Source of the DNA: Tamarix chinensis
Taxonomy: Eukaryota; Streptophyta; Magnoliopsida; Caryophyllales; Tamaricaceae
Reading direction: 5' to 3'
NCBI GenBank assembly: GCA_030549775.1
Contig: CM060176.1
Location: 102,033,569 to 102,097,568 of the forward strand
DNA length: 64,000 nucleotides
Part shown: piece by piece, positions 47,124 through 58,166 of the stretch
Layout of the letters: every line of letters begins with the position of its first letter
Position numbering within the stretch: position 1 is the first letter of the stretch
Made by a program: the position numbers and the translations under genes
The notes under the pieces: generated by a model
The model's input: the letters and a program-made list of their open reading frames with translations, nothing else
Told to the model about the DNA's origin: nothing
The model's database searches: none

Positions 47124-47554
47124 TTCTTTGATAATATTGATGTCTATGGGGCATCAGGCATAGGTGAGAGTTGATTATGGGCTGGATTAATCTTCGGAGT
47201 GGTATGGCCAGTTTTCCCTTCAAATGCTATTATTATCCTTATTACCCTTTAGTTATGTTATGAATTCCAGAAACAATTTTAACGTCATAGACATCTTTCT
47301 ACTTTAAGAAACTTTCTCTCGTATTTCGGTTATGTAATAATTCGTGCGTACTCTGATTATTGTATTTGCGAACCTTGATTTATTTATTGATATGAGTTGA
47401 TGGAAATATTTTCTTAGCCTTAGCACTTGGTACTGGAATGGTAGGAGTGAACTGGTCTAGTACTAAGTGTGGCAGTAGTATCTCCAGAATTTATGGTTTT
47501 TAAATCTAGAGGTTTGTGTTTAAAAAAAAATATAGTAAATTTTGGGGTATTACA
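47124..47554 (-). repeat. Right arm of the foldback element
   Basis: About 431 bp. Retains the family stem-loop (CACTTAGTACTAGACC on the minus strand), which the left arm has lost in part. Confidence 0.8.
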
Positions 47555-48176
47555 TTACAGGCTATGAGACCCTTTGGGGACCAAGGTTTTTTATGGTGGT
47601 CTTTTGTATTCCTGATTTTAGTAGTTATAAATTTTGCATCAAGATGGAGAATTATGAGTTTGTGACTCGTATTTGATGTATAACATAGCTTGGATGGGTA
47701 CATGTAAGTGTTCAAAGGAGTTTGGAGTCAAATTGTGGTGAGGAAAGTAAACACCAAGGGGCATGTTATACCTCGTGGACCGTGTTTATTTTGTTTTCCT
47801 TGGCCTTGCAGAATTTAAGAAAAGCCAAATGTTCTAAGAAAAAACCCGATCCATGTTTTACCTATTTTATTTTCATTGCGTTGATTTTGTTTGTGTGGTT
47901 ACGTATTGCTATGTGTAGTTGTTATGTAACCTTAATTTTATTTTTAAAACTCTAGAATTCTATCTTCTATAATTCTCTTGGTTTTGCAAGAGAATTTGTG
48001 ATTGTGAGTGATTTTGTGAGAAATGTTCTATTCTCCTTGAATCACAGATACCGCATGTAATAACATTATCATTCTTCCGCAATTTTTTTGTTTGTTTGTG
48101 TTTCTCAATCCAATGTTAGGCTCCCAAATTGCTGTCAGATTCGGTCCTGTGATTTCATATTAGTGAATTTTCCAAC

Positions 48177-50314
48177 AAGATATCATTTATCATTATTATC
48201 TTATTATTTTCTAGTTAGGTTTATTCTTTAGGTGTCTATTCTATAAACAAGACCTATGTACGCTATTATTTTAAGTGCTGAAAAATATCAATGTGTGGTT
48301 TGTGAGAAATTGAAGGCTAAGTGTAACATTGCATCAGTTTGATATTGGAGCCTACAAACTCAATCCCAATTGTCAATTTGACATTCTAAAATTATTGTTA
48401 ATGTCAAGAAAAAAAATCCCAATTGAAACCCTAACTCTAACCTTAGCTGTCACTAACATCCTTGGTCGCCACCCCCAATCGACCTTTGTTGGCGCACAAG
48501 AACATTGTTGTTGTCAGCCTTGGCCAACTCTCATGGCCAGCTTTGTAAAGTCTCTCCACCATTGTTGCAGTGCACACTTCGTGCGACCACAACCAACCGC
48601 TACATTCTCCTTCCCCTCTCAAACCAGTCACCACCACTAGCTTTCTTGGCTCGGCGCACCACCAAATCAGTGACCTTATGTGATGCTCAAGCTACTATTG
48701 CACGAGCACAATATTCTTCACTCAGCTCTAAATCGACCCACTCTATTGCTGGTTACTATCCAAGCGTCAACAATAACCACTAGGGAGTCTGTTGGCCACT
48801 AGCGCTTGTCCTCATCGTGCTCAATCATCTTTCACCGCTGTCCACTCTAGAAGCACCACTATCTTCTTCGGTCATTGCTCGTTGTTGATGTTTCTTTCAT
48901 AAGCACGTTTTGCGGGCGATAGTTTTGAAAATGATTTTTTTTATTTTTTTATTTATTATTGTTATTATTTGTTCTATGGTTAAGATAGTTAAGAAAAATG
49001 AATTTCAGGCTTTGGAATTCAAGGTCAATAAATTGGCTGAAGCATAGGCCAATACTAATGCTCAACTTGATAGGTTGGAAACTACAGTTGCTGAGATTGC
49101 TGAACTTGTTTGTCATCTAGTTAAGCAGAAAGGTTCTGAAGAAATTGGTCTAGTTGCTTCTTCCTTTGTTGCATTGCTTGCCACAATTCATATTCAGATT
49201 TCAGAGTGCTCCAGCTCCTGTTTCTGCTACACTTATTCATGTGCTTGGTCATTGGCCACGCTTCCCTCTTAATTATGGAGTGTAGATAGTTCTTAATTTT
49301 AACAGAGAAGCTTTTTGAATGGTTCAACATGGTTGAGGATATCCTTACATACATACAAGAAAGTTTGGGATGAAGGTTAGGTTCCTATAGCTACCACTTG
49401 CTTCACTGGATATGCCACATGTGGTGGAGCAACCTGAATTATGAGGTTTGATCCAGTTAGTAGAGTTAGCTATGCCAGCTAATGGTTGAAAAATTCACCC
49501 ATGTCAACTATGAGCAAGAATTGTATTCCAGTTTTTGCAAGCTATCTATGGAAGATCGAGATATTAAAAACTATACTAGAGAGTTTTGGAAGCTTGCTGC
49601 AAGATGTGCTTTCAAAGAAAAATCTGTCAGTAAATAGGTCTTGGTGAGGATATTCAGTTTGAGCTGAAAGGTAAAAGCTTCCCCCCAGTTGACCATATTG
49701 CCTCCTTTGCTTGAGATGTAGAGAAGAAGGCTACCTATTAGCAGCAATCCTTCAGAAGGTCGCGGGGTCAACCTGCTAGTTCACCTAAGTCCTCTCCTTA
49801 GCCTAATGGTGCCAAGTCAATGAGATGTTTTATTTGCAATGAGCTTGGCCATATTCATCGGCATTGCCCTGCTTGCCATAAAGCTGCTAATAAGATCTGA
49901 ATGGTTCAATTTGGGTCCCTGAAGCATGGATGAGGATGTTGTTGTGGCTTCGTGTGAGTATTCTAGAGACAATGAGGATGATGAGCCAATATGGATCATC
50001 GTTGTGCCATCTTGCTTTGAAGTTCGTGGTCAAACTTTTTATCAAGTGATGGAGAATCATACAATCTATACTCCACCCCATCGGTGGCCAATATCTTATT
50101 GGAAAGCAGACCCACGTACCTGTGGATATCTCTTTTCGTAGGTCTCGTAGGTAATAATTAGATATTATTTATCTTTATTATCTTATTACTTTCTAGTTCG
50201 ATTTATCCTTTAGGTGTTTATCTTATTATTATCCATGCGCTAATATTTCCAGAGTTGAATAATATCAGTGCGTGGTTTGAGAGAAACCGAACTCTAAGTT
50301 TGGGCCTTGCATCG
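48177..50314 (+). mobile_element. Short-LTR retroelement with degraded gag only
   Basis: Direct repeats of about 160 bp at 48177-48336 and 50157-50314 share TTATCTTATTA, TTTAGGTGT, CAGTGCGTGGTTTGAGAGAAA-type words and a TTGCATC end. TGATATTGGAGC at 48340-48351 is a near match to the initiator tRNA-Met primer-binding site. Between them lies a broken gag (see 48960-49900) and no pol, so this is another gag-only or TRIM-like element. The LTRs are diverged, so it is older than the one at 26956. Exact TG and CA ends were not resolved. Confidence 0.6.
48960..49900 (+). pseudogene. Degraded gag with zinc knuckle
   Basis: A coiled-coil-like piece (QLDRLETTVAEIAELV, near 49060-49110), a capsid-like piece (SMEDRDIKNYTREFWKLAAR near 49545-49605) and a clean CCHC knuckle CFICNELGHIHRHC at 49826-49867 (C-X2-C-X4-H-X4-C) are separated by stops and frame changes. 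Not functional. Confidence 0.7.
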
Positions 50315-50545
50315 AGACTGCCTGATAACGAGTACTGATCGCCAGAATTGAGGAACATATTAAAATTCTGTCTGATACTTCTTAATTCATTTTGTTTTAT
50401 ATTGCTTTGCAATATATGTGCATCTTTTCCTAAGGTTGGCATTTTAGATTCTTTGGTCTCCTCCAATTGTGGAGTATGTGACGTCTAATTTCCATTTATA
50501 GTAACCTCTTGTATGCTTTTGTAGTAAGTCTTTCTCTCTTCACAG

Positions 50546-50635
50546 TTGAAGTCTTTGCTGGCTAATTCAGAAAGGGAAAAGCTTGTCAAGAAACTGAGTG
50601 AAGCCAATCAACAGAATCGGTTCCTTAAACGGCAG
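50546..50635 (+). CDS. PTST1-like protein, exon 3 (coiled coil)
   Basis: 90 nt, exactly 30 codons, between TTCACAG and CAG|GTTTGC, phase 0 on both sides. It encodes a Leu/Lys/Glu-rich helix (LKSLLANSEREKLVKKLSEA, then NQQNRFLKRQ) with heptad spacing of Leu/Val. This pattern is the coiled-coil region that, in the PTST family, mediates contact with the starch synthase partner. Family recognition is from memory of this conserved segment. Confidence 0.85.
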
Positions 50636-51640
50636 GTTTGCACATCTTGTCAAGTTATTGATAATTGTTAACTTAGCCCAAATTAATGTTCTCCTAGGTC
50701 CACCTTAGTGTGATGTTGTAGCTGTAAATTAGTGTGATAAATAGTTTATGCAGGTTTTCATCTATTTCAATGCTTGGTTTCCTGGAAGTTATTAACTTCC
50801 TGATCGGTAAGCATGAGACCTTGTTATGCAGCGTAGTGATTTTATTTTCATTTTTGCTTTTGTTTCTCATTGATGCTTGTAGTTGCATCGACTTCTGACT
50901 TTAGTAATTCATGTTGTTCTGTTTACTGTTTCTCAGGGGACAGGATTGCATGGGTTTAAAATTTAAGTACTTTGCTTTTTGACAAGCAATGTTTATGGGT
51001 ATCTAAGTCTTGAGTCATTTATTTAGCTCTATAAACGTGTGTGCCATTCGTAAGGGGTGGAAATGGTTGATTGAGGGATTGAGTTAAAAACACTACTCTA
51101 TGGAAACCGAAGAAATTTTAGGTCAGTTAAAGTAGACAGGAAGAATGACAAGAATAGAAGAGTAGTTAAGAGGACGCTTTATAGATATGTAGAATTTGGA
51201 ATATTGATTGAAATCACTAAGTCTTTTATGATACTTGGATAAATAAGCTGTCCCTTACCTCCCTCCTATTAATGGATGATTTTATGCCCCTTCCCCCCCA
51301 CCCCCCTCTTTCTTGTGAGGGCTCTTCTAATCCAACATTGGAACATCGTATCAAGTCTCTGTATATGTATCACTAGGGAAAATTGCCATATTACCTGATG
51401 CTGCCTGATAAAATTCAGTTGCACCTACTGAAGTTTTCTACCTGGCTTTTGAAAAAAGAAGCGGTAACATGAGTGACTAGGATGGTATGTACAACAATAT
51501 TGTAGCTTAAGGAGCATATTGTTTTGTTTGAAGTTGATAACCACTAAGTATACATTCAGTGATCAGATGAGGTAATAGCGGTGTAGCATTTTAATTGTTA
51601 CTTATCTTCAATAATGACCTTAATTTTGTTTTCTTCGCAG
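50636..51640 (+). other. Intron 3 of the PTST1-like gene (1.0 kb)
   Basis: GTTTGC donor and TTCGCAG acceptor. No transposable element seen. A C-rich run is near 51285-51307. Confidence 0.8.
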
Positions 51641-51709
51641 TTGCAACTGAAGGAGAATGCTCTTGTTAATTTCAAGAGCGAGCTTGCTGTTACAGAGCTG
51701 GAAATTCAG
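51641..51709 (+). CDS. PTST1-like protein, exon 4 (coiled coil continued)
   Basis: 69 nt, 23 codons, between TTCGCAG and CAG|GTCTGT, phase 0 on both sides. The segment LQLKENALVNFKSELAVTEL continues the helix from the previous exon with the same Leu spacing, then ends EIQ and joins ALVALAGEIA of the next exon. Confidence 0.85.
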
Positions 51710-52115
51710 GTCTGTGTCATGCGACCACCTTTTTGCTTTTATTTTGAAAAATGAATTGCTGATTTGAAGAAATGCATACTTCCTTGATATGTTCAGCAAA
51801 GAGGTCTCGTCTGGATGCTTCGTCCACTCCCAAGCTCCAGAAGCACTATAAACAAATCTTGATTAGTGACCTGCCATTGGTAGGGGCTGTAGGTTACAGA
51901 ATTTTCTCATAATTCCATAGATACTTGGCTATTTAGTAGGTGGTCAATTTATAATTATACGGCTACTACAGTTAATATGATAAGCGGTAAACTAGTCTCA
52001 GGAACCATGACAAGTTTCCTAAATTTACTTTCCGGATCTATTATCTTTTTAAATTTTAACCCATGACCATGGCAGTCATAATGCTGGCTTTCTTCTTGGC
52101 CAGTGAGATTGGGAT

Positions 52116-52652
52116 TAGGGATGGCAACGGGGCGGGTCGGGGACGGGGACCCCATCCCCATCCCCGAACCCGATAAGGAAAATAATCCCCGAACCCGACC
52201 CGATCCCCGATATTTTTTTATCGGGGATTCCCCGACTTGATCCCCGCGGGGATCAAGTCCCCATACCCGACCCGATCCCCGATCTATTTTTAATCCCCGA
52301 TTTATTCCCCGTTCATAAAACCCGACCCGATCCCCAAAACCCGACTTTATACCCGATCCCCGATCTCATCCCCGGTCCTCAAACTATTTTTTTATATTAT
52401 ATTTTTAATTTATATTCTATAAAAAAATTTATATATATATTATATATATATAATTATATAAAAATATATATATATATAAAAATTTCGGGGCGGGTTCGGG
52501 GATGGGGACCCCAAACCCGTCCCCGCCCTGTCCCCGAAAAAATCCCCGTTAAGAATCCCCAAACCTGAACCCGATCCCCGAATTCTCTCTCCGAACCCGA
52601 ACGGGGAATCCCCGACGGGGCCCCGAACCCGTGGGAAAAATTGCCATCCCTA
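52116..52652. mobile_element. hAT-like MITE with TAGGGATGGCAA termini
   Basis: Opens TAGGGATGGCAACGGGGC and closes TTGCCATCCCTA. Flanking 8-mers ATTGGGAT and ATTGTAAT match at six of eight positions. The 537-bp body is GC-rich at the ends with repeated CCCCGAACCCG and CCCGATCCCCGA words in both orientations and an AT-rich centre with (TA)n, so it can fold back. No transposase. Confidence 0.8.
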
Positions 52653-53170
52653 ATTGTAATTGGGATGGATTGGACAGTCCTGTTTCCGCCAATAGAGTGA
52701 TGCTTTACTTAATTTTTAGATGTAAAGCATAGGAGCTGCATGATGTTATAGTCAATTTAGAAGCTGTTGGTTGAAATGTATAAACTTGAGGAAAAGAAGA
52801 TTTTAGGACAAGCTTAAGATGATTAATTTGCTTATTTATTCTGGTTGTTAAAACACTTGCAACAGCAATATCGGTCAAATTCTCTCCTCTTTTTATTTTT
52901 AGTTTTTTTCCCAGGGGTATGCTTAAATTTTAAGAGAGGACTCTTTGAATGTTTTTTTTTGGGGGGGGGGGAGGGGGGCACTATGTTGAAAGTTAATGTA
53001 TACCCCAGGAAACGAACTTATAAATTGATTACAATCTGACAAGAAAAGTTTTGCCTCACTACTGCAATTTACCAATAAACACTATTTTATGAAATATAGT
53101 CAACAAGCTTGGTTTTGACATCATCGTTATGCGGGGTGGATTTGAAGAGCTATCCTTTTCTGTTCCAAAC

Positions 53171-53475
53171 TAGGGTCAATCTTGAGTTTCAAGGGGTCCT
53201 AGGCAAGAATTATTTGGGACCCTAAAATTGAGCAAAAAATAAGTAAAAAATGTGGTATGTAGGAATTGAACCCATAATCTCTTTGTTGTTAACTTAATGC
53301 TTGCCCAACAAAACTTCAATTATTATGTGCTTATCCATTTGATATTTTATCTTATATAATATTTATCTAAATTTATGTGTGTGCGTGCATGTGTGTGTGT
53401 GTGTATTATAAGAATTGGGGATCTCTATTTTGGGGGCCCCAAACCCTTACCTTTGTTATACTGAGGCCATCCCTA
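53171..53475. mobile_element. hAT-like MITE with exact 8-bp target duplication
   Basis: TTCCAAAC at 53163-53170 repeats at 53476-53483. The element starts TAGGGTCAATC and ends GGCCATCCCTA, an imperfect inverse, with GGGGTCCTAGG near the start and TTTGGGGGCCCC near the end. A (GT)n run is at 53380-53403. No coding sequence. Confidence 0.85.
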
Positions 53476-55355
53476 TTCCAAACTATTAGTTGAAACCATC
53501 ATAGGAAAAAACGAAAAAATAACAGCTACTACCACCACCATCTCTATCACCACCTAGTAAGGATCCCTTTATTGACAAGCAAATATATGTGACCTTACCC
53601 TTAATTAGTTTGGGAGTGGGGAGACACATTAGGGAAGTAGTGAAAGTAAATGATAGTAAAATATCTTAAACGGGCAAAAATGGGGAGGAGAGGGGGAGAA
53701 ACACACGGCTTGAAAACCTATACTAAGACAAGCCTTCCACTTTGGGTTATCTATATGGACCCTTGAGCACCAAGACTTCCTATCGTGGGCTACATTCTTG
53801 GTGAGCTCTATTTAGGCAGGGTGTGGATCGTTTTTTCCCATGATTCTTCTTGGATCTCTTATTCTTTTGCCATCCTTCATTGAAACCTTTGCACATCTCC
53901 TCACTAGAGTATACAAATGCCTCCTTTGAGCATGCTAGAACCAAGGTCACCTTTGCCTTAATCTTATCTGCAACTCTTATGCTTTAGAAACCTCATTTTA
54001 GTTACCTAACCTTATTGCTGTTGCAAGCAGCCCACGCTTGTGTTCTTGTCTCTCTATGTAAATGTCAATTTCTCTTTTACAATCAGCCACGTGAAAGCTA
54101 TATTATATAAGACTGAAGATGACATATCTCATATGATGTGTGATGTCCTCATTGTCCATTGTCTTGCATGATTTATCTAATATATGTTAAATTATCTTTT
54201 ATTAACATAGCATCCATCCACAGTCGTAATTCCAAAACACGAGGTAATCTCATCATTTGTGATGCTACATTCAAGGCAATCCATCTTAGTTCCACTTAAT
54301 GTGAAGCCTTTTCCAAATTCCACCGTAAGACATTTCTTCAGAGTTCTAACATGCTATTTTTCTTATGGGTATGCTTAGCACAACTAGCTGAAAAACTACC
54401 TGTGTTGAAAGTTTATTTGTATAAGATACTATTAACAAACTTATCAAAAAAAAAAATTCTTTTATGCTTAAAACATCTTGCTGTCCAAACACTTCTAAAT
54501 TAAACAAAAAGCTTGTCGGTCAAATAAGCTAAAAGCTAGCTGAAATGATGATCCATACGTGCTATAGTGTGTCCTTGTTGGGGATAAGAAATATTTTGCA
54601 AGGAGAAAGTGAAGAAATGTTGAGAGAAGAAAAGAGGATTTGAGAGTTGGTTATTTGACAAGCCTTTTTATGGGTGATCATGTAAACTTTTTGTTCTTTG
54701 AATTTATGTATATTGTTTGAAGGATTAAATGCTGATACATGTAAATATGTAACTACAATTCTTAGACACTGTTTGTTGTATACTAGCTTTGCCCCTGTAT
54801 AATGCACAAGTTTTAATATTTTTTTGGCAAAACTACAATATATATAGTTGGGATATGGCAAAATTAATGTCCATATAATAAAAATAATATTTCCAAAAGC
54901 AAAAAGCAATATGAAAAGTGATGATTATATATTGTTTAATTAAAATGAAAATTTTGCATAAAAAATGATTAATCTATATTAATAATTGGAATATTTCCTT
55001 GTAGACACAACTTATTGCAGAATGATAAAATTTTGTGTAATGATTTTTTACATCATAAATAATTGTGGAATAATATTGCATACAAATAATATATAAATGC
55101 ACAAAACTTGTTTCCAAATGTACAAATTTATAACGGACAAAGAATTATACTACAAATAATTAATAAAAAAGTTGGAATTCCCTTTATAAAAAATCAGGGA
55201 AAATTTGATTAATACACTAAACTGTCTTTTTTTTTTGTTTTGTTTAAAGTTGCTTTTAGAAAGAAAAAAAAAATAGAAAAAAAAATGATTTATACACAAA
55301 ATTGATTCATATGTAACACATTTGTTTCCTTTTATTTGGATGAATCAGGTAAAAC

Positions 55356-55641
55356 AAGCAATAAAATCGCGGTCGCAGTCGCGATTGCGGTTACGGTCGC
55401 GGTGTCGCGGTATCGGAGCGTCGCGAACGATATTTTATATGCCGCGGTTGTCGTAGCGTGATTTTTTATTTTTTTTCCACGATAAATATTAGCAAATACC
55501 AGTAAATATTGGCAAATATCGGTCGATGACTGATATATCGCCGATAAATATGTGAAATTCTAAATCCGTTGCGTATCGGCTGACCCAAAATTCGATAAAT
55601 ATTGGCCGATATTGCGTATCGGGACCGATATTTAATTGTAT
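55356..55641 (+). mobile_element. MULE-like MITE, copy 4 (least decayed)
   Basis: 286 bp from AAGCAATAAAATCGCGG to CGATATTTAATTGTAT. Flanks AGGTAAAAC and GGGTAAAGA share a six-base core. It keeps many CpGs (GGTCGCAGTCGCGATTGCGG, GGTGTCGCGGTATCGGAGCG) in an otherwise AT-rich intron, so it is probably the youngest of the four copies. Ends are imperfect inverse repeats (AATAAAATCGCGG and AATTAAATATCGG). Confidence 0.75.
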
Positions 55642-56398
55642 GGGTAAAGATGTTAGTCTCTGCAGAAAGCCAATTGTCATCCTATAGGACAATATTAGCC
55701 ATCAATTTTGTGGTACTATATAAACAATCTAATGGAAGGATCGGATCCATCAAAAGGAAAACACAAGTAATGCCTCCTGACCTGACCATCAATTAATATA
55801 ATATAGTGTGGTTCAAACAACCAATCCAATTTAAACCAATCATATGAGTAATGTAATGAACAGTGGTCCATATAAAACCTATCTATCAATCTCAGCCATT
55901 CAATACAGTTTAGAAAATACTAAACACTGTAATCTAAACTTCCATAGAAAGCTAAAGGCCCTGAGTATCAGTCATTGCATCAAAAAATACAAATCATAAA
56001 CTCAATTAAGCCATTCTATAAGGGATTGTTTTGACAGTCTTGATAGAAGCTCACACTTACTTCTACAAGCATGGATATTCCAGAACTCTACTTTCTTTCC
56101 AGAGTATGCCAGAGATAGAGAGAGGAGACAAGAAACAACAAATAAGAGAATGAGAGAGAGAAACATATCAATTGCCAGGTCGGTGCAATGAGCTTGAATC
56201 TGTTCTGTTGACCAAGTTTCAGATAGAGGGAAAGATAATTTCAGATTCACTGCAAATAAGTGTGTCAAATCCTATATGTTTTTCCATCGTATTTTTCTGC
56301 ATGGCTTAGCTGGTTCTCAGGCTGCTTCAATTTTTTGCAAATATATTGAACTGTTGGCAGATTTATCACTGCAAATATATGTCTTACCCCTATTTTAC

Positions 56399-56428
56399 TA
56401 TATATATATATATATATATACACACACA
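56399..56428. repeat. (TA)n(CA)n microsatellite
   Basis: Simple repeat, TA units followed by CA units. Confidence 0.9.
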
Positions 56429-57067
56429 ATAATACACTGCTGACTGAGGAGTCACCGGCACTCGTCCCTTCTTCTCTATTTTATCAAGTATATTAAATTA
56501 TTGGCGTAGAGGAGTCACTGGTACTCATCCCTTCACTATTTTATTAAGTATACTAAATTGTTGGCTTGGAGGAGTCACCAGCTCACCACTACTGGGAATG
56601 CAATATTCTGTTGATTTAGTGTCCATAGCTTTGGCTGCTGATTTTCAATGCAGGTTTTTCTTGTTTACTTAAACTGGTTAGTTGACAGGGCCGTAATTTG
56701 TTGATATAGAGCCACCAAAACTAAATATGGACATTATATAGCCTAGATATGACTTGTAGGCGGGAAAATAAAATTATCCTGGACTTTGTCACTATTATAT
56801 GTAGAATATAGATATATAGATAGTGCATAATTTAAGTTTGATTTTGGTGGGAAAAGGATAAGGGACTTGGCGTCCCCATAATCAGATTTAAGACCGCGTG
56901 AGATCCTATGGAAGCCGTAAATGTACGAGTACATTATACTTGTATGCTGGAAATTAACCATATATATTTCATTTATGGAAACTGATGCTGCTATAAAGCA
57001 TGTCTTTAAATATATTTCATTTTTTGTTTGCTGAAATTATTGTTTCATTACTGGTGAGCATGGACAG

Positions 57068-57173
57068 GCACTGGTAGCCCTTGCAGGGGAAATAGCTAAA
57101 GCTAAAATTCCAGGGGGTTCAAGAAAAATTAATGGAAAGTTCATTCAATCCCATCTGCTCTCCCGCTTGGAAG
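57068..57173 (+). CDS. PTST1-like protein, exon 5 (end of coiled coil, linker to the starch-binding domain)
   Basis: 106 nt between GGACAG and GAAG|GTCTGT, entering at phase 0 and leaving at phase 1. ALVALAGEIAKAKIPGGSRK then INGKFIQSHLLSRLE is the most conserved stretch seen and is what I recognise from PTST1-type proteins, just before their CBM48 module. The five exons give 195 codons plus one base. Family members are about 270-300 residues, so roughly a third, including CBM48, is missing. No CBM48-like coding is seen between 57174 and 58166, and from 58167 to the window end everything is retroelement. Confidence 0.85.
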
Positions 57174-58166
57174 GTCTGTATACTTACACTATTGGTTGTT
57201 TATGTTAGTTTCTGATTAATTATTTGTTGCAAGAGATTAGTAATCCATCCTGATTTTCTCTGGTTCAATATAGTTGTCAGCTCTTCAGCTCAGGTTTTGT
57301 GTTTTTATAGGAAATATTTGGCTCTTACAGCTTGGTTAATGTGTGTTTGAAATCAGACGCTGCCACTTATGGTTTTTCATGAAAATTCCATTTCATGTTT
57401 TAAACTTTCATTTGTGGCAAATGGTGACATCACTTGATCAGCCTCGAGTTTCATGTTGAAATGTGTGTTAGCATACTGACCGTAACTCTGTCTTATAGCA
57501 TATTGCAATCCATTCACCTTTCCCAAAACTCTCTCCGCCTGCTATGATGGATTAATCAATACAACATATTGTGGCCTTTGTCACTGAACAATTATGTCCT
57601 TGGATGTGCGTTCTTGGCTCATAATAACCTTGATCTCTTTTATCTATAAAGGAAAGAGAAGGGAACACAGTTATTATTATTACTACTGTTATTGTTTTGT
57701 GAAATGTCCTGGCAAGCACACATTTTGCTAAAGCAATGTATATAGACACTTTCAGTATTGGAGAAGTGAATAAGTAAAATATGAAACCCATTTACAGAAA
57801 GATAAAGCATGCTATAGAATCAATGCCAAAAGAAGATTTAGCTTTTTCAATCTGATTCTGTATTAGAAACCAAGACTTGTGTATAGTTACATGTTCCTTG
57901 AGAAAGGAACTGATGGACTCTGATGTAAGGCACAAGGGATGTAAGCATCTATATGCTGCTGATCATGTGAGTCAAGGCTTGGGATATGCTACTCTTTTAT
58001 TCATTACATCTGTGCTCGGATTGAGTCAGAGAATTTCTGTGTGTTGCCAGCTGCGGTAGGGGAATAATTCTGTTAGTGAGTTTGGGGGGGGGAGTTATTT
58101 ATTCCTCACTGTCTTTTAAATAGCGTTTGCTAGTATTTTATTCATTGCATATGTTCTAAGGTTGAG
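57174..58166 (+). other. Start of intron 5 of the PTST1-like gene
   Basis: GTCTGTA donor. No exon recognised. The open frame at 57877-58059 has no family signature. Bounded on the right by a chromovirus LTR. Confidence 0.6.

Larger units (their letters stand above)
45551..47554 (+). mobile_element. TGTAA-family copy 5, foldback derivative
   Basis: The left end (45551-45904) is a normal family start: TGTAACACCCCAAAATT, AGTACCAAGTGCTAAGGC, later GTGGGAATGAGCAACACCC near 45943. The right end (47124-47554) is its near-identical inverse, including GATGCCCCATAGACATCAAT and ATTAATCCAGCCCATAATC read on the minus strand. So the family's usual 3' end has been replaced by an inverted copy of the 5' end. 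The left arm lacks about 90 bp still present in the right arm, including one stem-loop arm. The interior (46500-47100) has a purine tract on the left and a C/T-rich, GC-rich segment on the right. No convincing target duplication. It interrupts a copia pol. Confidence 0.8.
43780..47660 (+). pseudogene. Decayed Ty1/copia pol, split by two insertions
   Basis: Copia reverse transcriptase text is recognisable: ATIEEDIQSLWKNQT near 43920, VARGFSQISGVDYNKVFS near 44020-44070, LDVKTLFLHNELEGEIY near 44145-44190, then VYFCCVDDIIVATKD (44385-44430), the catalytic Asp-Asp. RNase H text NPRKVHCKKWIPRYLKNT and DYSGDLYNRRSTNDY lies at 45032-45241. Domain order is right but stops and frame changes are frequent. 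A MITE (44757-45009) sits between reverse transcriptase and RNase H, and the element at 45551-47554 interrupts the last codons. CATCAAGATGGAGAATTATG near 47637 resembles a copia polypurine tract. LTRs were not delimited. Confidence 0.8.
42741..50545 (+). other. Intron 2 of the PTST1-like gene (7.8 kb)
   Basis: GTAAGC donor and TTCACAG acceptor. 42741-43780 holds AT-rich intronic sequence with no recognised element. A decayed copia element (with a MITE and a foldback element inside it) and a short-LTR element follow. Confidence 0.8.
51710..57067 (+). other. Intron 4 of the PTST1-like gene (5.4 kb)
   Basis: Contains hAT-like MITEs at 52116 and 53171 and a MULE-like MITE at 55356. 53484-55346 is AT-rich with no gene. 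55642-57067 has no gene but holds a (TA)n(CA)n run at 56399-56428 and three GGAGTCACYGG repeats near 56445-56580. Confidence 0.8.

Noticed and set aside
49926..50141. 71-codon frame considered as a host gene fragment
   Set aside because: It lies between the degraded gag and the 3' repeat of the short-LTR element and shows no recognisable domain.
57877..58059. 60-codon open frame considered as the missing CBM48 exon
   Set aside because: No carbohydrate-binding signature, no splice site at the right phase, and sequence unlike the family.
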